A DNA stretch of 64,000 bases from Saccharofermentans sp. (GCA_024403855.1 JAKSRC010000009.1:1-64000), one strand, 5' to 3'; positions 16,201 to 25,822 are shown, counted from the stretch's first letter. Notes: generated by a model not told the origin, from the letters alone. A program made the numbers and translations.

Positions 16201-17382
16201 TTAATGGTGGAACAATCTCATTCCTGTGAATGCCATTGCCATACCATACTTATTGCATGTCTCGATAACATTGTCATCACGGATAGATCCACCGGGTTCA
16301 GCAATATACTTAACACCACTCTTGTGAGCACGCTCGATATTGTCACCGAAGGGGAAGAATGCATCAGAGCCCAAAGCTACATTATCGTTCTTTGTAAGCC
16401 ATTCCTTCTTCTCTTCTCTTGTGAATACTTCAGGCTTTACCTTGAAGATATTCTGCCATGTTCCTTCTGCAAGAACATCCTCATATTCTTCAGAGATATA
16501 AACATCGATAGCATTGTCTCTGTCAGCTCTTCTGATACCATCAACGAACTGGAGTCCCAATACCTTAGGACTCTGTCTGAGCCACCAGTTATCAGCCTTG
16601 CTGCCTGCAAGTCTTGTGCAGTGGATTCTTGACTGCTGACCGGCACCGATACCGATTGCCTGACCATCCTTTACATAGCATACAGAGTTACTCTGTGTGT
16701 ACTTCAAAGTGATGAGGGAAATGATGAGGTCGATCTTCTTATCCTCAGGAATATCCTTGTTGTCTGTTACGATGTTTTCGAGAAGAGCGTGGTTGATCTC
16801 GAACTCATTTCTTCCCTGCTCAAATGAAACACCATACACCTGCTTTGTCTCAATAGGAGCGGGCTTGTATGAAGGATCGATCTTGATTACGTTATATGTA
16901 CCCTTTCTCTTTGTCTTCAAAATCTCAAGAGCTTCAGGTGTGTAATCAGGAGCGATGATACCATCGGATACTTCTCTTGCAAGCATTGTTGCTGTAATAG
17001 CATCACATGTATCAGAAAGTGCTGTAAAGTCACCATAAGAAGACATTCTGTCAGCGCCTCTTGCTCTTGCATAAGCGCAAGCGATAGGAGACAACTCACC
17101 AAGATCGTCAACGAAGTAGATCTTTGCTTCTGTCTCAGAAAGGGGCTTGCCTACTGCAGCGCCTGCAGGTGAAACATGCTTGAATGAAGTAGCTGCAGGA
17201 AGTCCTGTTGCTTCCTTGAGTTCTTTTACAAGCTGCCAGCCATTGAAAGCATCCAAAAGGTTGATATAACCAGGCTTACCATTCAATACTGTGATAGGAA
17301 GCTCTGATCCATCCTGCATATAGATTCTGGAAGGCTTCTGATTGGGATTGCATCCGTACTTGAGTTGCATCTCGCTCGACAT
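16201..17382 (-). CDS. Stand-alone AICAR transformylase (PurH C-terminal type)
   Basis: It transfers the formyl group of 10-formyl-tetrahydrofolate to AICAR to give FAICAR in purine synthesis. The 393-residue protein has only the transformylase half of PurH: LKYGCNPNQKP, SFKHVSPAGAAVG (catalytic Lys-His), SNSVCYVKDGQAIGIGAGQQSR, SDAFFPFGD and EPGGSIRD. The N-terminal IMP cyclohydrolase domain of bifunctional PurH is absent; the PurO-like gene upstream fills that step. AAAGGAG precedes the ATG. It is last in the purE-purF-purN-purO operon. Confidence 0.93.
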   Translation of the reverse strand: MSSEMQLKYGCNPNQKPSRIYMQDGSELPITVLNGKPGYINLLDAFNGWQLVKELKEATGLPAATSFKHVSPAGAAVGKPLSETEAKIYFVDDLGELSPIACAYARARGADRMSSYGDFTALSDTCDAITATMLAREVSDGIIAPDYTPEALEILKTKRKGTYNVIKIDPSYKPAPIETKQVYGVSFEQGRNEFEINHALLENIVTDNKDIPEDKKIDLIISLITLKYTQSNSVCYVKDGQAIGIGAGQQSRIHCTRLAGSKADNWWLRQSPKVLGLQFVDGIRRADRDNAIDVYISEEYEDVLAEGTWQNIFKVKPEVFTREEKKEWLTKNDNVALGSDAFFPFGDNIERAHKSGVKYIAEPGGSIRDDNVIETCNKYGMAMAFTGMRLFHH

Positions 17383-17412
17383 ATTAGTTCTCCTTTATCT
17401 GACTGTTAAATA

Positions 17413-18126
17413 TTAAACGTTCTTATTGACAATTCTTGTCTCTGCTTCGCCTGTAGCAATATCAATATAGCGTACGAAAAGAGATACCTTGTTGTCTTCA
17501 TTAAGGCTTGTCCATACTTCATTTGTGAAAGCATCGATATCGCCCTTGAGTTCAACCTTCTCAGGTTCACCTTCGAATGAAGGAAGCGGGTTGCCGTCAC
17601 CCATGTATGTGTGGATGAATCTGCCAACACCTGCCTTAGGATTTGAATAAGTAAATGTGTGACGCTCGCAGGAAGACGGATCACCATCAGCACTCTTCAG
17701 GATGGACATTGCGAAGTTGTAGTTACCATTTTCGACATGCATGATACCTGAAATTCTGGGAGTATAGTTAGGTGCGTCGTCTTCGAACTCTCTGCATCTT
17801 AAGGACTGCTCGAAAGTCATCTGCTTGTCCATAAGTTCATAGATAGTATCTGTCTGATCGCCGTTAGTAACGATTGTCTTGTTACCAAGTACTCTTACAG
17901 GAGAGTAAATGATGAGGTGCGGATCAGTAAGAAGTGAAGGATCAAAAGCTTCTGTCTTGATTCCGTCTTCTGTTGCTGTGAAAACTCTGTTTCTTGAATT
18001 TACGCTTCTTCCCATAATGAAGTAAGCTGTAACTGCGTACTTTCCGTCTTCAGACTTTCCGATTACGATTCCTCTTCCGGGATATGCGTTCTCGCTTAAA
18101 ATCTTACTCAAATTCTGTGTAATCAT
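17413..18126 (-). CDS. purO: PurO-type IMP cyclohydrolase
   Basis: It closes FAICAR to IMP, the last step of purine synthesis. The 237-residue protein begins like the archaeal/clostridial PurO family: NPGRG-like AYPGRGIVIG, YFIMGRSVNSRNR, then PNYTPRISG and FTYSNPKAGVGRFIHTYMGD. It is an Ntn-fold enzyme unrelated to the PurH N-domain. Its place next to an AICAR transformylase without a cyclohydrolase domain supports the function. GGAGGTGCAAT lies before the ATG. Confidence 0.85.
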   Translation of the reverse strand: MITQNLSKILSENAYPGRGIVIGKSEDGKYAVTAYFIMGRSVNSRNRVFTATEDGIKTEAFDPSLLTDPHLIIYSPVRVLGNKTIVTNGDQTDTIYELMDKQMTFEQSLRCREFEDDAPNYTPRISGIMHVENGNYNFAMSILKSADGDPSSCERHTFTYSNPKAGVGRFIHTYMGDGNPLPSFEGEPEKVELKGDIDAFTNEVWTSLNEDNKVSLFVRYIDIATGEAETRIVNKNV

Positions 18127-18145
18127 ATTGCACCTCCAAAATTAA

Positions 18146-18766
18146 TTATCTGATATAGCAGATGTTATTTTCTATAACTACTTTACCGTCAGCTATAAGT
18201 CTGATTGCCTGAGGAAGAATCTTCCATTCGCACTCTTCCATGATTCTTCTCTGAAGTGTCTCAGGAGTGTCATCAGGCTTAACCTCCGAAGCTTTCTGAA
18301 GAATAATCGGACCTTCGTCGTAATTCTCATTTACAAAATGAACTGTAGCACCTGATACCTTAACGCCCTTTGCAAGAGCAGCCTGGTGAGGTCTAAGTCC
18401 ATACATTCCTGCACCGCAAAATGAAGGAATGAGAGCCGGATGGATATTGATTATACGGTTAGAATACTTGGAAACAAGTTTAGGTCCAAGAAGTGATAAA
18501 TATCCGGCAAGAACAACGAGTTCTGCACCTGATTCATCCACTGCAGATACCATAGCTTCATCCCATGCTTCTACGGAATCAAAATCCTTTTTGGAAACAA
18601 CGCAGGACTTGATGCCGTTATTTGCTGCTCTTTCAAGCGCATAAGCAGTTTTTGATGATGAAAGAACAAGGCTGATTTCAATATCCTTAAGAATTCCGTC
18701 CTTAGTGTTATCGATTATCGCCTGAAGGTTTGTTCCGCCTCCTGATACAAATACAGCAATCTTCAT
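18146..18766 (-). CDS. purN: Phosphoribosylglycinamide formyltransferase
   Basis: It formylates GAR with 10-formyl-tetrahydrofolate. The protein has VFVSGGGTNLQAIID, the catalytic region NIHPALIPSF (Asn-His), GATVHFVNENYDEGPII with the catalytic Asp, and the C-terminal helix. I chose the third ATG (18766), which has GGGAGAT seven bases upstream; the longer frame begins at 18781 within that site. In place of the common GxxGxxVH motif it reads CGAGMYGLRPHQAALAKGVKVSGATVH. It follows purF closely. Confidence 0.94.
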   Translation of the reverse strand: MKIAVFVSGGGTNLQAIIDNTKDGILKDIEISLVLSSSKTAYALERAANNGIKSCVVSKKDFDSVEAWDEAMVSAVDESGAELVVLAGYLSLLGPKLVSKYSNRIINIHPALIPSFCGAGMYGLRPHQAALAKGVKVSGATVHFVNENYDEGPIILQKASEVKPDDTPETLQRRIMEECEWKILPQAIRLIADGKVVIENNICYIR

Positions 18767-18784
18767 CTGCATATCTCCCATATA

Positions 18785-20191
18785 TTAGTTGTATTTTACC
18801 TTGTGTACGCTTTCTTCGTCATCTTCAGGCTTACCTGCAACGAAGTTACCGTCAAAGCATGCTGAACATACATCACAATCAATCGTATTAAGTGACTTCT
18901 TCAAGGACTCAAGGCTGATATAAGCAAGTGAATCAGCACCAATCAGGTTACGAATGTCCTCAATTGTGCTGTTGCTTGCAGGAAGCTCTGTCTCAGAAGA
19001 AGCATTAACACCATAGCAGCATGCGAATCTGACCGGCGGAGAAGCAAGCCTTACATGTACTTCCTTTGCGCCATTTTCTCTAAGGAATGAGATGATGTGC
19101 TTTGTGGTTGTACCTCTGACAAGTGAGTCATCGACAATAGCGATTCTCTTATCCTTGATAGCAGTTTTAAGAGCTGCGAACTTCATTCTTACAGCGAGTT
19201 CTCTCTGCTGCTGTGTGCTCTTAATGAATGTTCTTCCAACATATCTGTTCTTCAAAAGGCCTGAACCGTAATCTACTCCCAAACCCTTTGCAAAACCTTC
19301 AGCAGCTGCAATACCTGAATCAGGAGCACCGATAACGAGATCTACATCAGCAGGACTTTCTTCAGCAAGAGCCATACCTACTCTGAATCGTGAATCGAAA
19401 ACAGACATATTGTCCATTACAGTGTCAGGTCTTGCGACATAAACATACTCGAAAACGCAGACCTTGGTATCCTTCTTCTGAACTGCTTCATCGTAACGAA
19501 TCGAGCTCATGCCATCTTTAGAGATCGTGATGATCTCACCAGGTTCGAAATCTCTTACGATCTCGCATCCGACAGCATCAAGAGCGCATGACTCAGAAGA
19601 GATATAGTACTTATCACCCTGCTTACCAAGGATCAAAGGTCTCAGACCGTACGGATCTCTGACACCGATAAGCTTATCTTCAGTCATGAAAACCATCGAG
19701 TAAACACCCTTGATTTCCTTCATAGTCTCAAGGATTGCGTGCTCGCAGTCTTCAGTTCTGATTCTGTTTCTGGAAAAAAGTGAAAGGATAATCTCTGTAT
19801 CAGTATTTGTCTGGAAGATAGCACCTTTACTTTTGAGGTCTTCTCTTATCCTGTTAGCATTCATGATGACAGAATCAGAAGCAAGTGCGATATTACCTAC
19901 TCTGGACTTAATCGAAATAGGCTGAATTGCATCTACACCATTTTCTCTGGGAGAGCCACCTCTTACATGTCCGATAGCACACTTACCTGAAAGAGCTGAC
20001 AGAGTAACTTCATCGAAAACATCTGTAACAAGACCTGCTGACTTGTGTACGAGGAAAGAACCATCCTCATTAACTGCCAAACCACAGGACTCCTGTCCTC
20101 TGTGCTGGAGAGAGAAAATACCATAATAGGCATCTCTCGTTACATTCTCTTTATTGCCTTTGATGTCATAGCATCCAAATACGCCACTCAC
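18785..20191 (-). CDS. purF: Amidophosphoribosyltransferase with degenerate glutaminase site
   Basis: PurF makes phosphoribosylamine from PRPP. The PRTase half is intact: KNRYVGRTFI, the PRPP loop IVDDSLVRGTTTKH, and four cysteines in VCVFEYVYVARPDT, CCYG and CSACF that match the B. subtilis iron-sulfur ligands. The glutaminase half is not. The frame starts GTG-Ser-Gly-Val-Phe, so the N-terminal nucleophile Cys is Ser. The usual HNGNL reads SDSVI (about residues 105-109), removing the oxyanion Asn-Gly. The RYSTAG-like loop reads RGGSPREN. TAA lies two codons upstream, so no propeptide can supply a Cys. It may use free ammonia or a partner. Confidence 0.9.
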   Translation of the reverse strand: MSGVFGCYDIKGNKENVTRDAYYGIFSLQHRGQESCGLAVNEDGSFLVHKSAGLVTDVFDEVTLSALSGKCAIGHVRGGSPRENGVDAIQPISIKSRVGNIALASDSVIMNANRIREDLKSKGAIFQTNTDTEIILSLFSRNRIRTEDCEHAILETMKEIKGVYSMVFMTEDKLIGVRDPYGLRPLILGKQGDKYYISSESCALDAVGCEIVRDFEPGEIITISKDGMSSIRYDEAVQKKDTKVCVFEYVYVARPDTVMDNMSVFDSRFRVGMALAEESPADVDLVIGAPDSGIAAAEGFAKGLGVDYGSGLLKNRYVGRTFIKSTQQQRELAVRMKFAALKTAIKDKRIAIVDDSLVRGTTTKHIISFLRENGAKEVHVRLASPPVRFACCYGVNASSETELPASNSTIEDIRNLIGADSLAYISLESLKKSLNTIDCDVCSACFDGNFVAGKPEDDEESVHKVKYN

Positions 20192-20236
20192 CAGTTAGAT
20201 CCGTCCTTAATAAAATTTGGTTTTAGATTTGTTCGT

Positions 20237-20743
20237 TCAATTCATCTCAGCGATTTTCTGCTGAAGTCTTGCATCTCTTTCTTCAACAGATGAAGCGAGG
20301 CTGTTCTTGTAATCCTTAATCTTCTGCATAAGCTCTGCATCAGATAAAGCGAGCATCTGGCATGCAAGGATTGCTGCATTTGAACCACCATCGATTGCAA
20401 CAGTTGCAACCGGGATACCTGTAGGCATCTGAACTGTAGCATAAAGTGCATCAACGCCTGCAAGAGCACCACCCTTGCAAGGAACTCCGATAACAGGAAG
20501 AGCTGTATTGGCAGCAAGAACGCCACCTAAGTGAGCAGCAAGACCTGCTGCAGCGATAATTACCTTGAATCCTTCAGATTCTGCATTTCTGGCAAGTGTC
20601 ATAGCCTTGTCAGGTGTTCTGTGAGCTGAAGCGACGGTAGCTTTGAAGCCGACGCCGAACTTGTTCAGCATTTTGAAGCAACCCTCCATTACAGGAAAAT
20701 CAGAGTCAGAACCCATTACTACCAAAACTTTACAATCAGCCAT
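20237..20743 (-). CDS. purE: N5-carboxyaminoimidazole ribonucleotide mutase
   Basis: Class I PurE converts N5-CAIR to CAIR. The 168-residue protein has the substrate loop GSDSDFPVM, SAHRTP, the catalytic-region AAAGLAAHLGGVLA and GVPCKGG. Length is normal. It starts 26 bp after capA stops and precedes purF, so the purine genes are probably co-transcribed from upstream of capA. Confidence 0.96.
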   Translation of the reverse strand: MADCKVLVVMGSDSDFPVMEGCFKMLNKFGVGFKATVASAHRTPDKAMTLARNAESEGFKVIIAAAGLAAHLGGVLAANTALPVIGVPCKGGALAGVDALYATVQMPTGIPVATVAIDGGSNAAILACQMLALSDAELMQKIKDYKNSLASSVEERDARLQQKIAEMN

Positions 20744-20769
20744 ACAAGCACCGCCTTTATTAACTTAAT

Positions 20770-21951
20770 TTACTCGTCGCCCTGAGCCCAGCCAAGACGT
20801 GACATAACCCTAAAATACTCTTCAGATTCCCACTTATAAGGCTTTGGACAGAAGTCATTTCCGGGCCTTGTAGAGGTCTGAGAATAAGGATAAACCCTCA
20901 GCCTATAGTCTACGCACTTGGAGCCGTCTGCGTCCATAATAAAATCGCATTGAATTATTACAGAATCGGGGTCGTTTAATGAGTAATTTCCACCAAAACA
21001 AAAGTTCGAGAGAGAATAAAAGATGTAGTGATCCTTATACTTCTCAATCGGCTGAAGACGATGAGGGTGTGTACCAACTACAATATCTACTCCGTAATCT
21101 ATCAGTTCGTGCGCAATTTTCTTCTGCCTTGAAGTAGCTTCATATACACCTTCCTGGCCGAAATGGCATGAAGCGATAATTATCTGGGCACCATCTTTTC
21201 GAAGCTGGTCAATAATGCCATAAACAGCTGACGCATTAGTGTCATTTCCAAGTCCGACCATTCCGATCTTTATGCCCTTGGCAGTCGTAAAAATAGCACC
21301 GTTTTTGTCATCACTCCAGGTGATTTTACGCTCATCAAGGTTTTTCCTTGTCTCCTTGAGTCCTTCTTCCCAGAAATCCATTGTATGGTTATTAGCAATA
21401 TTTACTGCTTCAATACCATTTGATGTGAGCATTTCAAGGTCATCAGGATTCATACGGAAGATATACTGATTATTCTTGTGACTTGTAGTAGTAGTTACCG
21501 GATTCTCAAGATTTATGAGCGTCATGTCGTCGGATTTAAACATATCAGCGCAATTCTTGAAACAATAGGACATATCGCCGTTAACTTTCTTGTCGAAAGC
21601 CTTATTAGATGCCCTGTAATCCTGCGTCAGAGTGCAGTCACCGGTAAATGTAACGGTTACAGTGCGATCTTCAGGAAGCAATGTAGGTACGGGTGTTGCT
21701 GTAGGAGTCGGTGTAGCTGTTGCTACAACAGTAGTCTCTGTCGATACGGTCTCAAGCATTACAGAAGTAGCTGCAGACTGTTCAATCGTTGTATCCAAAG
21801 TAGAAAGGACACTCGTCTCAGAAGATGAAGAAGCGCTACTGCTACATGCGGCGATGTTAACCGCCAACGCCAAAACAAGACCTGCTGATAGAAGTTTCTT
21901 TATATCTCGAAATAAAGGATGATCCTTCACTCTTCCCGTCCCCTTTTTCAT
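20770..21951 (-). CDS. CapA-family lipoprotein (metallophosphatase-like)
   Basis: The 393-residue protein has an N-terminal basic segment, a hydrophobic signal (LLSAGLVLALAVNIAAC) with lipobox cysteine, a Ser/Thr-rich and TPTPT linker, and a CapA/PgsA domain (TFTGDCTL, NLENPVT, VNIANNHTMD, VVGTHPHRLQP, FYSLSNFCFG). The domain has a calcineurin-like fold; relatives act in poly-glutamate capsule export. It is anchored outside the membrane. Start is uncertain: no clear ribosome binding site precedes the ATG at 21951, while a GTG eight codons in follows GGGAAGA. It precedes purE in the same direction. Confidence 0.85.
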   Translation of the reverse strand: MKKGTGRVKDHPLFRDIKKLLSAGLVLALAVNIAACSSSASSSSETSVLSTLDTTIEQSAATSVMLETVSTETTVVATATPTPTATPVPTLLPEDRTVTVTFTGDCTLTQDYRASNKAFDKKVNGDMSYCFKNCADMFKSDDMTLINLENPVTTTTSHKNNQYIFRMNPDDLEMLTSNGIEAVNIANNHTMDFWEEGLKETRKNLDERKITWSDDKNGAIFTTAKGIKIGMVGLGNDTNASAVYGIIDQLRKDGAQIIIASCHFGQEGVYEATSRQKKIAHELIDYGVDIVVGTHPHRLQPIEKYKDHYIFYSLSNFCFGGNYSLNDPDSVIIQCDFIMDADGSKCVDYRLRVYPYSQTSTRPGNDFCPKPYKWESEEYFRVMSRLGWAQGDE

Positions 21952-21958
21952 AAATCAG

Positions 21959-21983
21959 AAATGCCGACCATAGGTCAGCATTT
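21959..21983 (-). terminator. Hairpin between the glycogen operon and capA
   Basis: Eleven-base arms (AAATGCCGACC / GGTCAGCATTT, one G-U pair on the minus strand) with a three-base loop. Only a broken T-tract (TTTCTGATTT) follows, and a TATAAT box lies just before it on the minus strand. It may end the glycogen operon or form the 5' leader of capA. Confidence 0.5.
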
Positions 21984-22032
21984 CAATTATAACAATCTTT
22001 ATGTCAAGTAAATAATATTTTTCGAAAGCACA

Positions 22033-24147
22033 TCAATAAATAAGAATTGCAGTGTTCAGAACTCCGATTCCAACTTTTCTTGTGCCACCGCTAATGCCGC
22101 CCATTATCTGCTGGTCAGATACAGGAGCCTTTATCTCGTTATCATTAGCTACTCTGAAACTAAAGTTTCCATCAGATTCGCTTACATCGACATAAACCGG
22201 CTTATCAGATCTGTTCATTACAAATACTACAGCCTTTGCACCCTTTGCCTCATTGCCGAATGCATCCTTTCCATCAGATAAATTTCTGACAAAAGCGAAA
22301 GTGCCATTCTTTGCATAAAGTGTTTTATAGTAACCGGTCGTCAGGCAATCATTATCCGTTCTAAGCTTGGCAAGTCTCTTAAAATACAAGAGGTTTTCCT
22401 GTTGCTTCGGCAAAAGACGATTCCAGGGATAAGTTCTTCTGTTAAATGGATCCTTGTATCCCTCCATCAGAACTTCGTCGCCGTAGTAAACGGAAGAAGC
22501 ACCGATATAACCAATCTGAAAAGCAAATGCCATTCTGCAAAGTGAAGACACAACGTCATAGTAGAGCGTATCGACTTTAAATGTTCGCTGTATATCTCTG
22601 TTATCTGTATCTTCAGGCTTTGAAAGTGATGTCATTATACGTGGTACATCATGTGATGATACAAGATTCATCATCGCATAATAAGCTTCCATAGGATAAC
22701 GCTCGCGGAAACCTTCAAATCTAGCATTCGCAACATCAGCATCAATATAACCTGCAAGGAAGTCCAAAAGGATATGCCTGAAGGTATAACCCATAACAGA
22801 GTCATGAGTATTTCCCAACATGAAGTCTCTGTAAGATCCGTAGCTGCACTTATTCGAAGCATCTTCCCATACTTCGCCAATAACTGCACCCTGACCATTG
22901 GTCTTCTCTTTTACAGTCTGCCTCATCTGTCTGATAAAGCTGTCCGGAAGTTCATCTGATACATCAAGTCTGAAGCCTGATGCGCCTCTTGAAATCCAGG
23001 TATCAACTACACCGTCTTTACCAAAGATAAAACTTCTGTAAGACAAATCGTCTTCATTGATATTCGGAAGATCAGGGAAACCCCACCAAGATTCATATCC
23101 GACTGAACCATCAGGATTACGTGAGAAGTTGTACCATGAGCGATAACGGCTCTCACAACCCTCATTAAAGGCCTTATAAGCGCCAACGCCTTCATATCTG
23201 TCGAACTTGTTGAAATACTTGGAGTCAGCTCCCGTATGGCTGAAAACACCATCAAGGATTATCTTTATTCCCTTCTTCTCGCAAGCCTTTTCGAGACTTA
23301 AGAAAGCATCTGTACCACCGAGAATCGGATCTGCATTAAGATAATCAGCCGTATCGTATCTGTGTGACGATCTGGCTTCGAAAATAGGATTAAGGTACAA
23401 AACATTGATTCCAAGATCTTTTATGTAATCAAGTCTTTCCTCAATACCCTTCAGACTGCCGCCATAGAAATCACATGCAAGATAACCCGTTTCCGGCTTG
23501 CCCTTTGTATCAACATCTTCATACCAGTCTTCGTGATAGATTCGCTCAGACCTGTTGTCAGTATTGATCATCTTCTCATAATCGAAAGAAGAATCTCTTG
23601 AGAATCTGTCAGGGAAAATCTGGTAGATCATCGCTCCCTTAAGGAAATCAGGAGTCTTAAATTCTTTGCTATAAACAGTTATCTGGAATGCATAAGGATA
23701 CTTGTCTTCGTTGGCACCTACCTTCGGAGGTTCCATATAAAGTGTTCCTTCGCCATTAGGCGTATCCAATGCAGCAGCATAGTAAAGCGTCAGATAACGT
23801 CCATCACCGGTACGTATGCCATCAGGCAAATCTTCAACATAACCGGGGCAATTAAATCTGAACCAGTAAAACAATACAGATGATTCAGAAGGCAGCATGA
23901 GATTTACATGATATCTTCCTTCATCCGATACTTTATACATCGGTTCTTCGTGGTAGGTGAAGTTATAAAGGCCATAAGTGTAACAGAATGTTACATTTGA
24001 AGCTTCTCTATATGTGTCGAAAAAGATATCAACACAAGAAGCTGTCGGCCTTGCACCAAATGGTTTCCTGTACTCAGGAAGGCGCGATGCATGAATGCAC
24101 CGCGCCTTATTAAAATCCTTTGAATCAGTCTGTGTCTTATCAGACAT
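22033..24147 (-). CDS. GH13 alpha-glycosidase, neopullulanase/cyclomaltodextrinase-like
   Basis: It hydrolyses alpha-1,4 (and perhaps alpha-1,6) glucan bonds. The 704-residue protein has an N-terminal beta-sandwich (to about 165), then the barrel with YQIFPDRF, DGVFSHTG, the nucleophile Asp395 in GFRLDVSDE, the acid/base Glu425 in GEVWED and Asp500 in SSHDVPR. There is no signal peptide, so it acts in the cytoplasm, likely degrading glycogen-derived maltodextrins. The ATG overlaps the glgA stop (TGATG), making it the last gene of the glycogen operon. Confidence 0.93.
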   Translation of the reverse strand: MSDKTQTDSKDFNKARCIHASRLPEYRKPFGARPTASCVDIFFDTYREASNVTFCYTYGLYNFTYHEEPMYKVSDEGRYHVNLMLPSESSVLFYWFRFNCPGYVEDLPDGIRTGDGRYLTLYYAAALDTPNGEGTLYMEPPKVGANEDKYPYAFQITVYSKEFKTPDFLKGAMIYQIFPDRFSRDSSFDYEKMINTDNRSERIYHEDWYEDVDTKGKPETGYLACDFYGGSLKGIEERLDYIKDLGINVLYLNPIFEARSSHRYDTADYLNADPILGGTDAFLSLEKACEKKGIKIILDGVFSHTGADSKYFNKFDRYEGVGAYKAFNEGCESRYRSWYNFSRNPDGSVGYESWWGFPDLPNINEDDLSYRSFIFGKDGVVDTWISRGASGFRLDVSDELPDSFIRQMRQTVKEKTNGQGAVIGEVWEDASNKCSYGSYRDFMLGNTHDSVMGYTFRHILLDFLAGYIDADVANARFEGFRERYPMEAYYAMMNLVSSHDVPRIMTSLSKPEDTDNRDIQRTFKVDTLYYDVVSSLCRMAFAFQIGYIGASSVYYGDEVLMEGYKDPFNRRTYPWNRLLPKQQENLLYFKRLAKLRTDNDCLTTGYYKTLYAKNGTFAFVRNLSDGKDAFGNEAKGAKAVVFVMNRSDKPVYVDVSESDGNFSFRVANDNEIKAPVSDQQIMGGISGGTRKVGIGVLNTAILIY

Positions 24148-25820
24148 CAGTCTTTCTTCTCCTTATCTTCAGGCTTCTTATCTTCGGCCTTTGCCGTAGC
24201 TTTCTTAGCCTGAGGCTTTTTTGCAGTTGTCTTTTTCGCAGCCGGCTTCTTTGCAGGAGCTTTCTTTTCCTTAGGTTCAGCAACAGCTTTCTTTGAAGGC
24301 TTCTCCTCCTCTACCGGAGCTGCCTCCTTAACAGGTTCAGCTACAACTTCAGGTTCGTTTCTGGGAATACCGGTGATCAAGGAATAGAGGCCTGCATATT
24401 CACCTGCACTCTTAGTCCATGAATAGTCACCCTTCATACCGACTTCAACGATCTTATCCCAAACATCAGTGTGATGACGATAGATGTCAGCAGCATACTT
24501 TGTTGTGAACAGGAACTCATGTGCGTTGATATTGGCAAATGAGAAGCCATTACCTTCGCCTGTAAATTCGTTATAAGGTGTAACTGTATCCTTAAGACCG
24601 CCTGTCTCTCTGACAACAGGAACAGTACCATATGCCATTGAGCAAAGCTGTGACAATCCACAGGGTTCGAAAAGGCTTGGCATAAGGAAGATATCGGATG
24701 CTGCATAAATTGTGTGAGCAAGACCGCTGTCGAAATCGATGCATGCACACATCTTGCCGGGATTACGGTTAGCAATATCAACAAGTGCTCTTTCGTAATA
24801 GGGATCACCTGTACCAAGAATTACTACCTGCATACCGTCGTAGAGCATTTCTTCCAAAACATAGAGCAAAAGATCTAAGCCCTTCTGGTCTACAAGTCTG
24901 GAAATCAATGAGCAAAGAGGAGCACCCGGATTGACATCAAGGTGAAGCTGTTCCTGCAAAGACTTCTTGCAAGCAGCCTTTCCTTCCTTCCAGTTCTTGA
25001 TCGAATACTTCATAGGAATCTTCTCATCCTTTGAAGGATCGTATTCAAGATCATTCATGCCGTTCAAAATACCGGACACTTTATATGCATACTTCTGCAA
25101 TGTGTAATTAAGACCTTCACCGTAGTAATCGGTCATAATCTCATATGCATAAGTAGGAGATACTGTTGTAACAGAATTGGAGAAAACAATACCCGCCTTC
25201 ATGAAATTAATCGCACGATCCTTGATGCAGAAGTCATCTCTCAGATAATCATCAGGAAGATCCAACATCTCTCTTACGACATCTACAGAATGAACGCCCT
25301 GATACTTAAGGTTGTGGATTGTATAAACTGTCTGGACATTTGTGTGATATCCGTTCTTCTTGAAGTGACAATCAAGAAGCATAGGCATCATACCTGTCTG
25401 CCAGTCATTGCAGTGAAGAACATTGGGCTCAAAGTTCATGAAGTCGCCCATAAAGTCAAGAACTGCTCTCTGGTAGAAGCAATAACGCTCAATATCGAAA
25501 ACATAATCAACATAGATCTGGTCGAAGTTGAAATAGTATTCGTTATCGATGAAATAGAATGTAACGCCATTTAATTCAAGTGAGAAAAGACCTGCATAAA
25601 GAGATCTCCATCCCATATGAACCATCTTCCAACCGAGGAACTGAAGCTGGTCGTTGTACTTGAGTTTTACCTTCTTGTAGAGAGGGATAATAACACGAGC
25701 ATCAACACCCTGCTTATTAAGCTCTACGGGCAAGCTGCCTACAACGTCAGCAAGGCCGCCAACTTTGACGAACGGGCTGCACTCAGACGTTGCGAACAAT
25801 ACTTTGATGTTTTTTTCCAT
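24147..25820 (-). CDS. glgA: Glycogen synthase with Lys/Ala-rich C-terminal tail
   Basis: GlgA (GT5) extends glycogen from ADP-glucose. The 557-residue protein begins KVLFATSECSPFVKVGGLADVVGSLP (ADP-glucose loop KVGGLADV) and carries the C-terminal domain motif FLMPSLFEPCGLSQ. I chose the ATG at 25820; the 38-codon upstream extension of the frame is the end of glgD in another frame. The last 69 residues (24150-24356) are a disordered tail of AKKPAAKK-type repeats mixed with Glu, not part of the enzyme. GlgB and Ppk in this window carry similar tails. Confidence 0.96.
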   Translation of the reverse strand: MEKNIKVLFATSECSPFVKVGGLADVVGSLPVELNKQGVDARVIIPLYKKVKLKYNDQLQFLGWKMVHMGWRSLYAGLFSLELNGVTFYFIDNEYYFNFDQIYVDYVFDIERYCFYQRAVLDFMGDFMNFEPNVLHCNDWQTGMMPMLLDCHFKKNGYHTNVQTVYTIHNLKYQGVHSVDVVREMLDLPDDYLRDDFCIKDRAINFMKAGIVFSNSVTTVSPTYAYEIMTDYYGEGLNYTLQKYAYKVSGILNGMNDLEYDPSKDEKIPMKYSIKNWKEGKAACKKSLQEQLHLDVNPGAPLCSLISRLVDQKGLDLLLYVLEEMLYDGMQVVILGTGDPYYERALVDIANRNPGKMCACIDFDSGLAHTIYAASDIFLMPSLFEPCGLSQLCSMAYGTVPVVRETGGLKDTVTPYNEFTGEGNGFSFANINAHEFLFTTKYAADIYRHHTDVWDKIVEVGMKGDYSWTKSAGEYAGLYSLITGIPRNEPEVVAEPVKEAAPVEEEKPSKKAVAEPKEKKAPAKKPAAKKTTAKKPQAKKATAKAEDKKPEDKEKKD

Positions 25821-25822
25821 AA

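Noticed and set aside
18785..20191. A frameshift or wrong start hiding the PurF nucleophile cysteine
   Set aside because: A stop codon lies two codons upstream of the GTG, the frame is intact, and two other catalytic sites have also changed, so the loss does not come from a start error.
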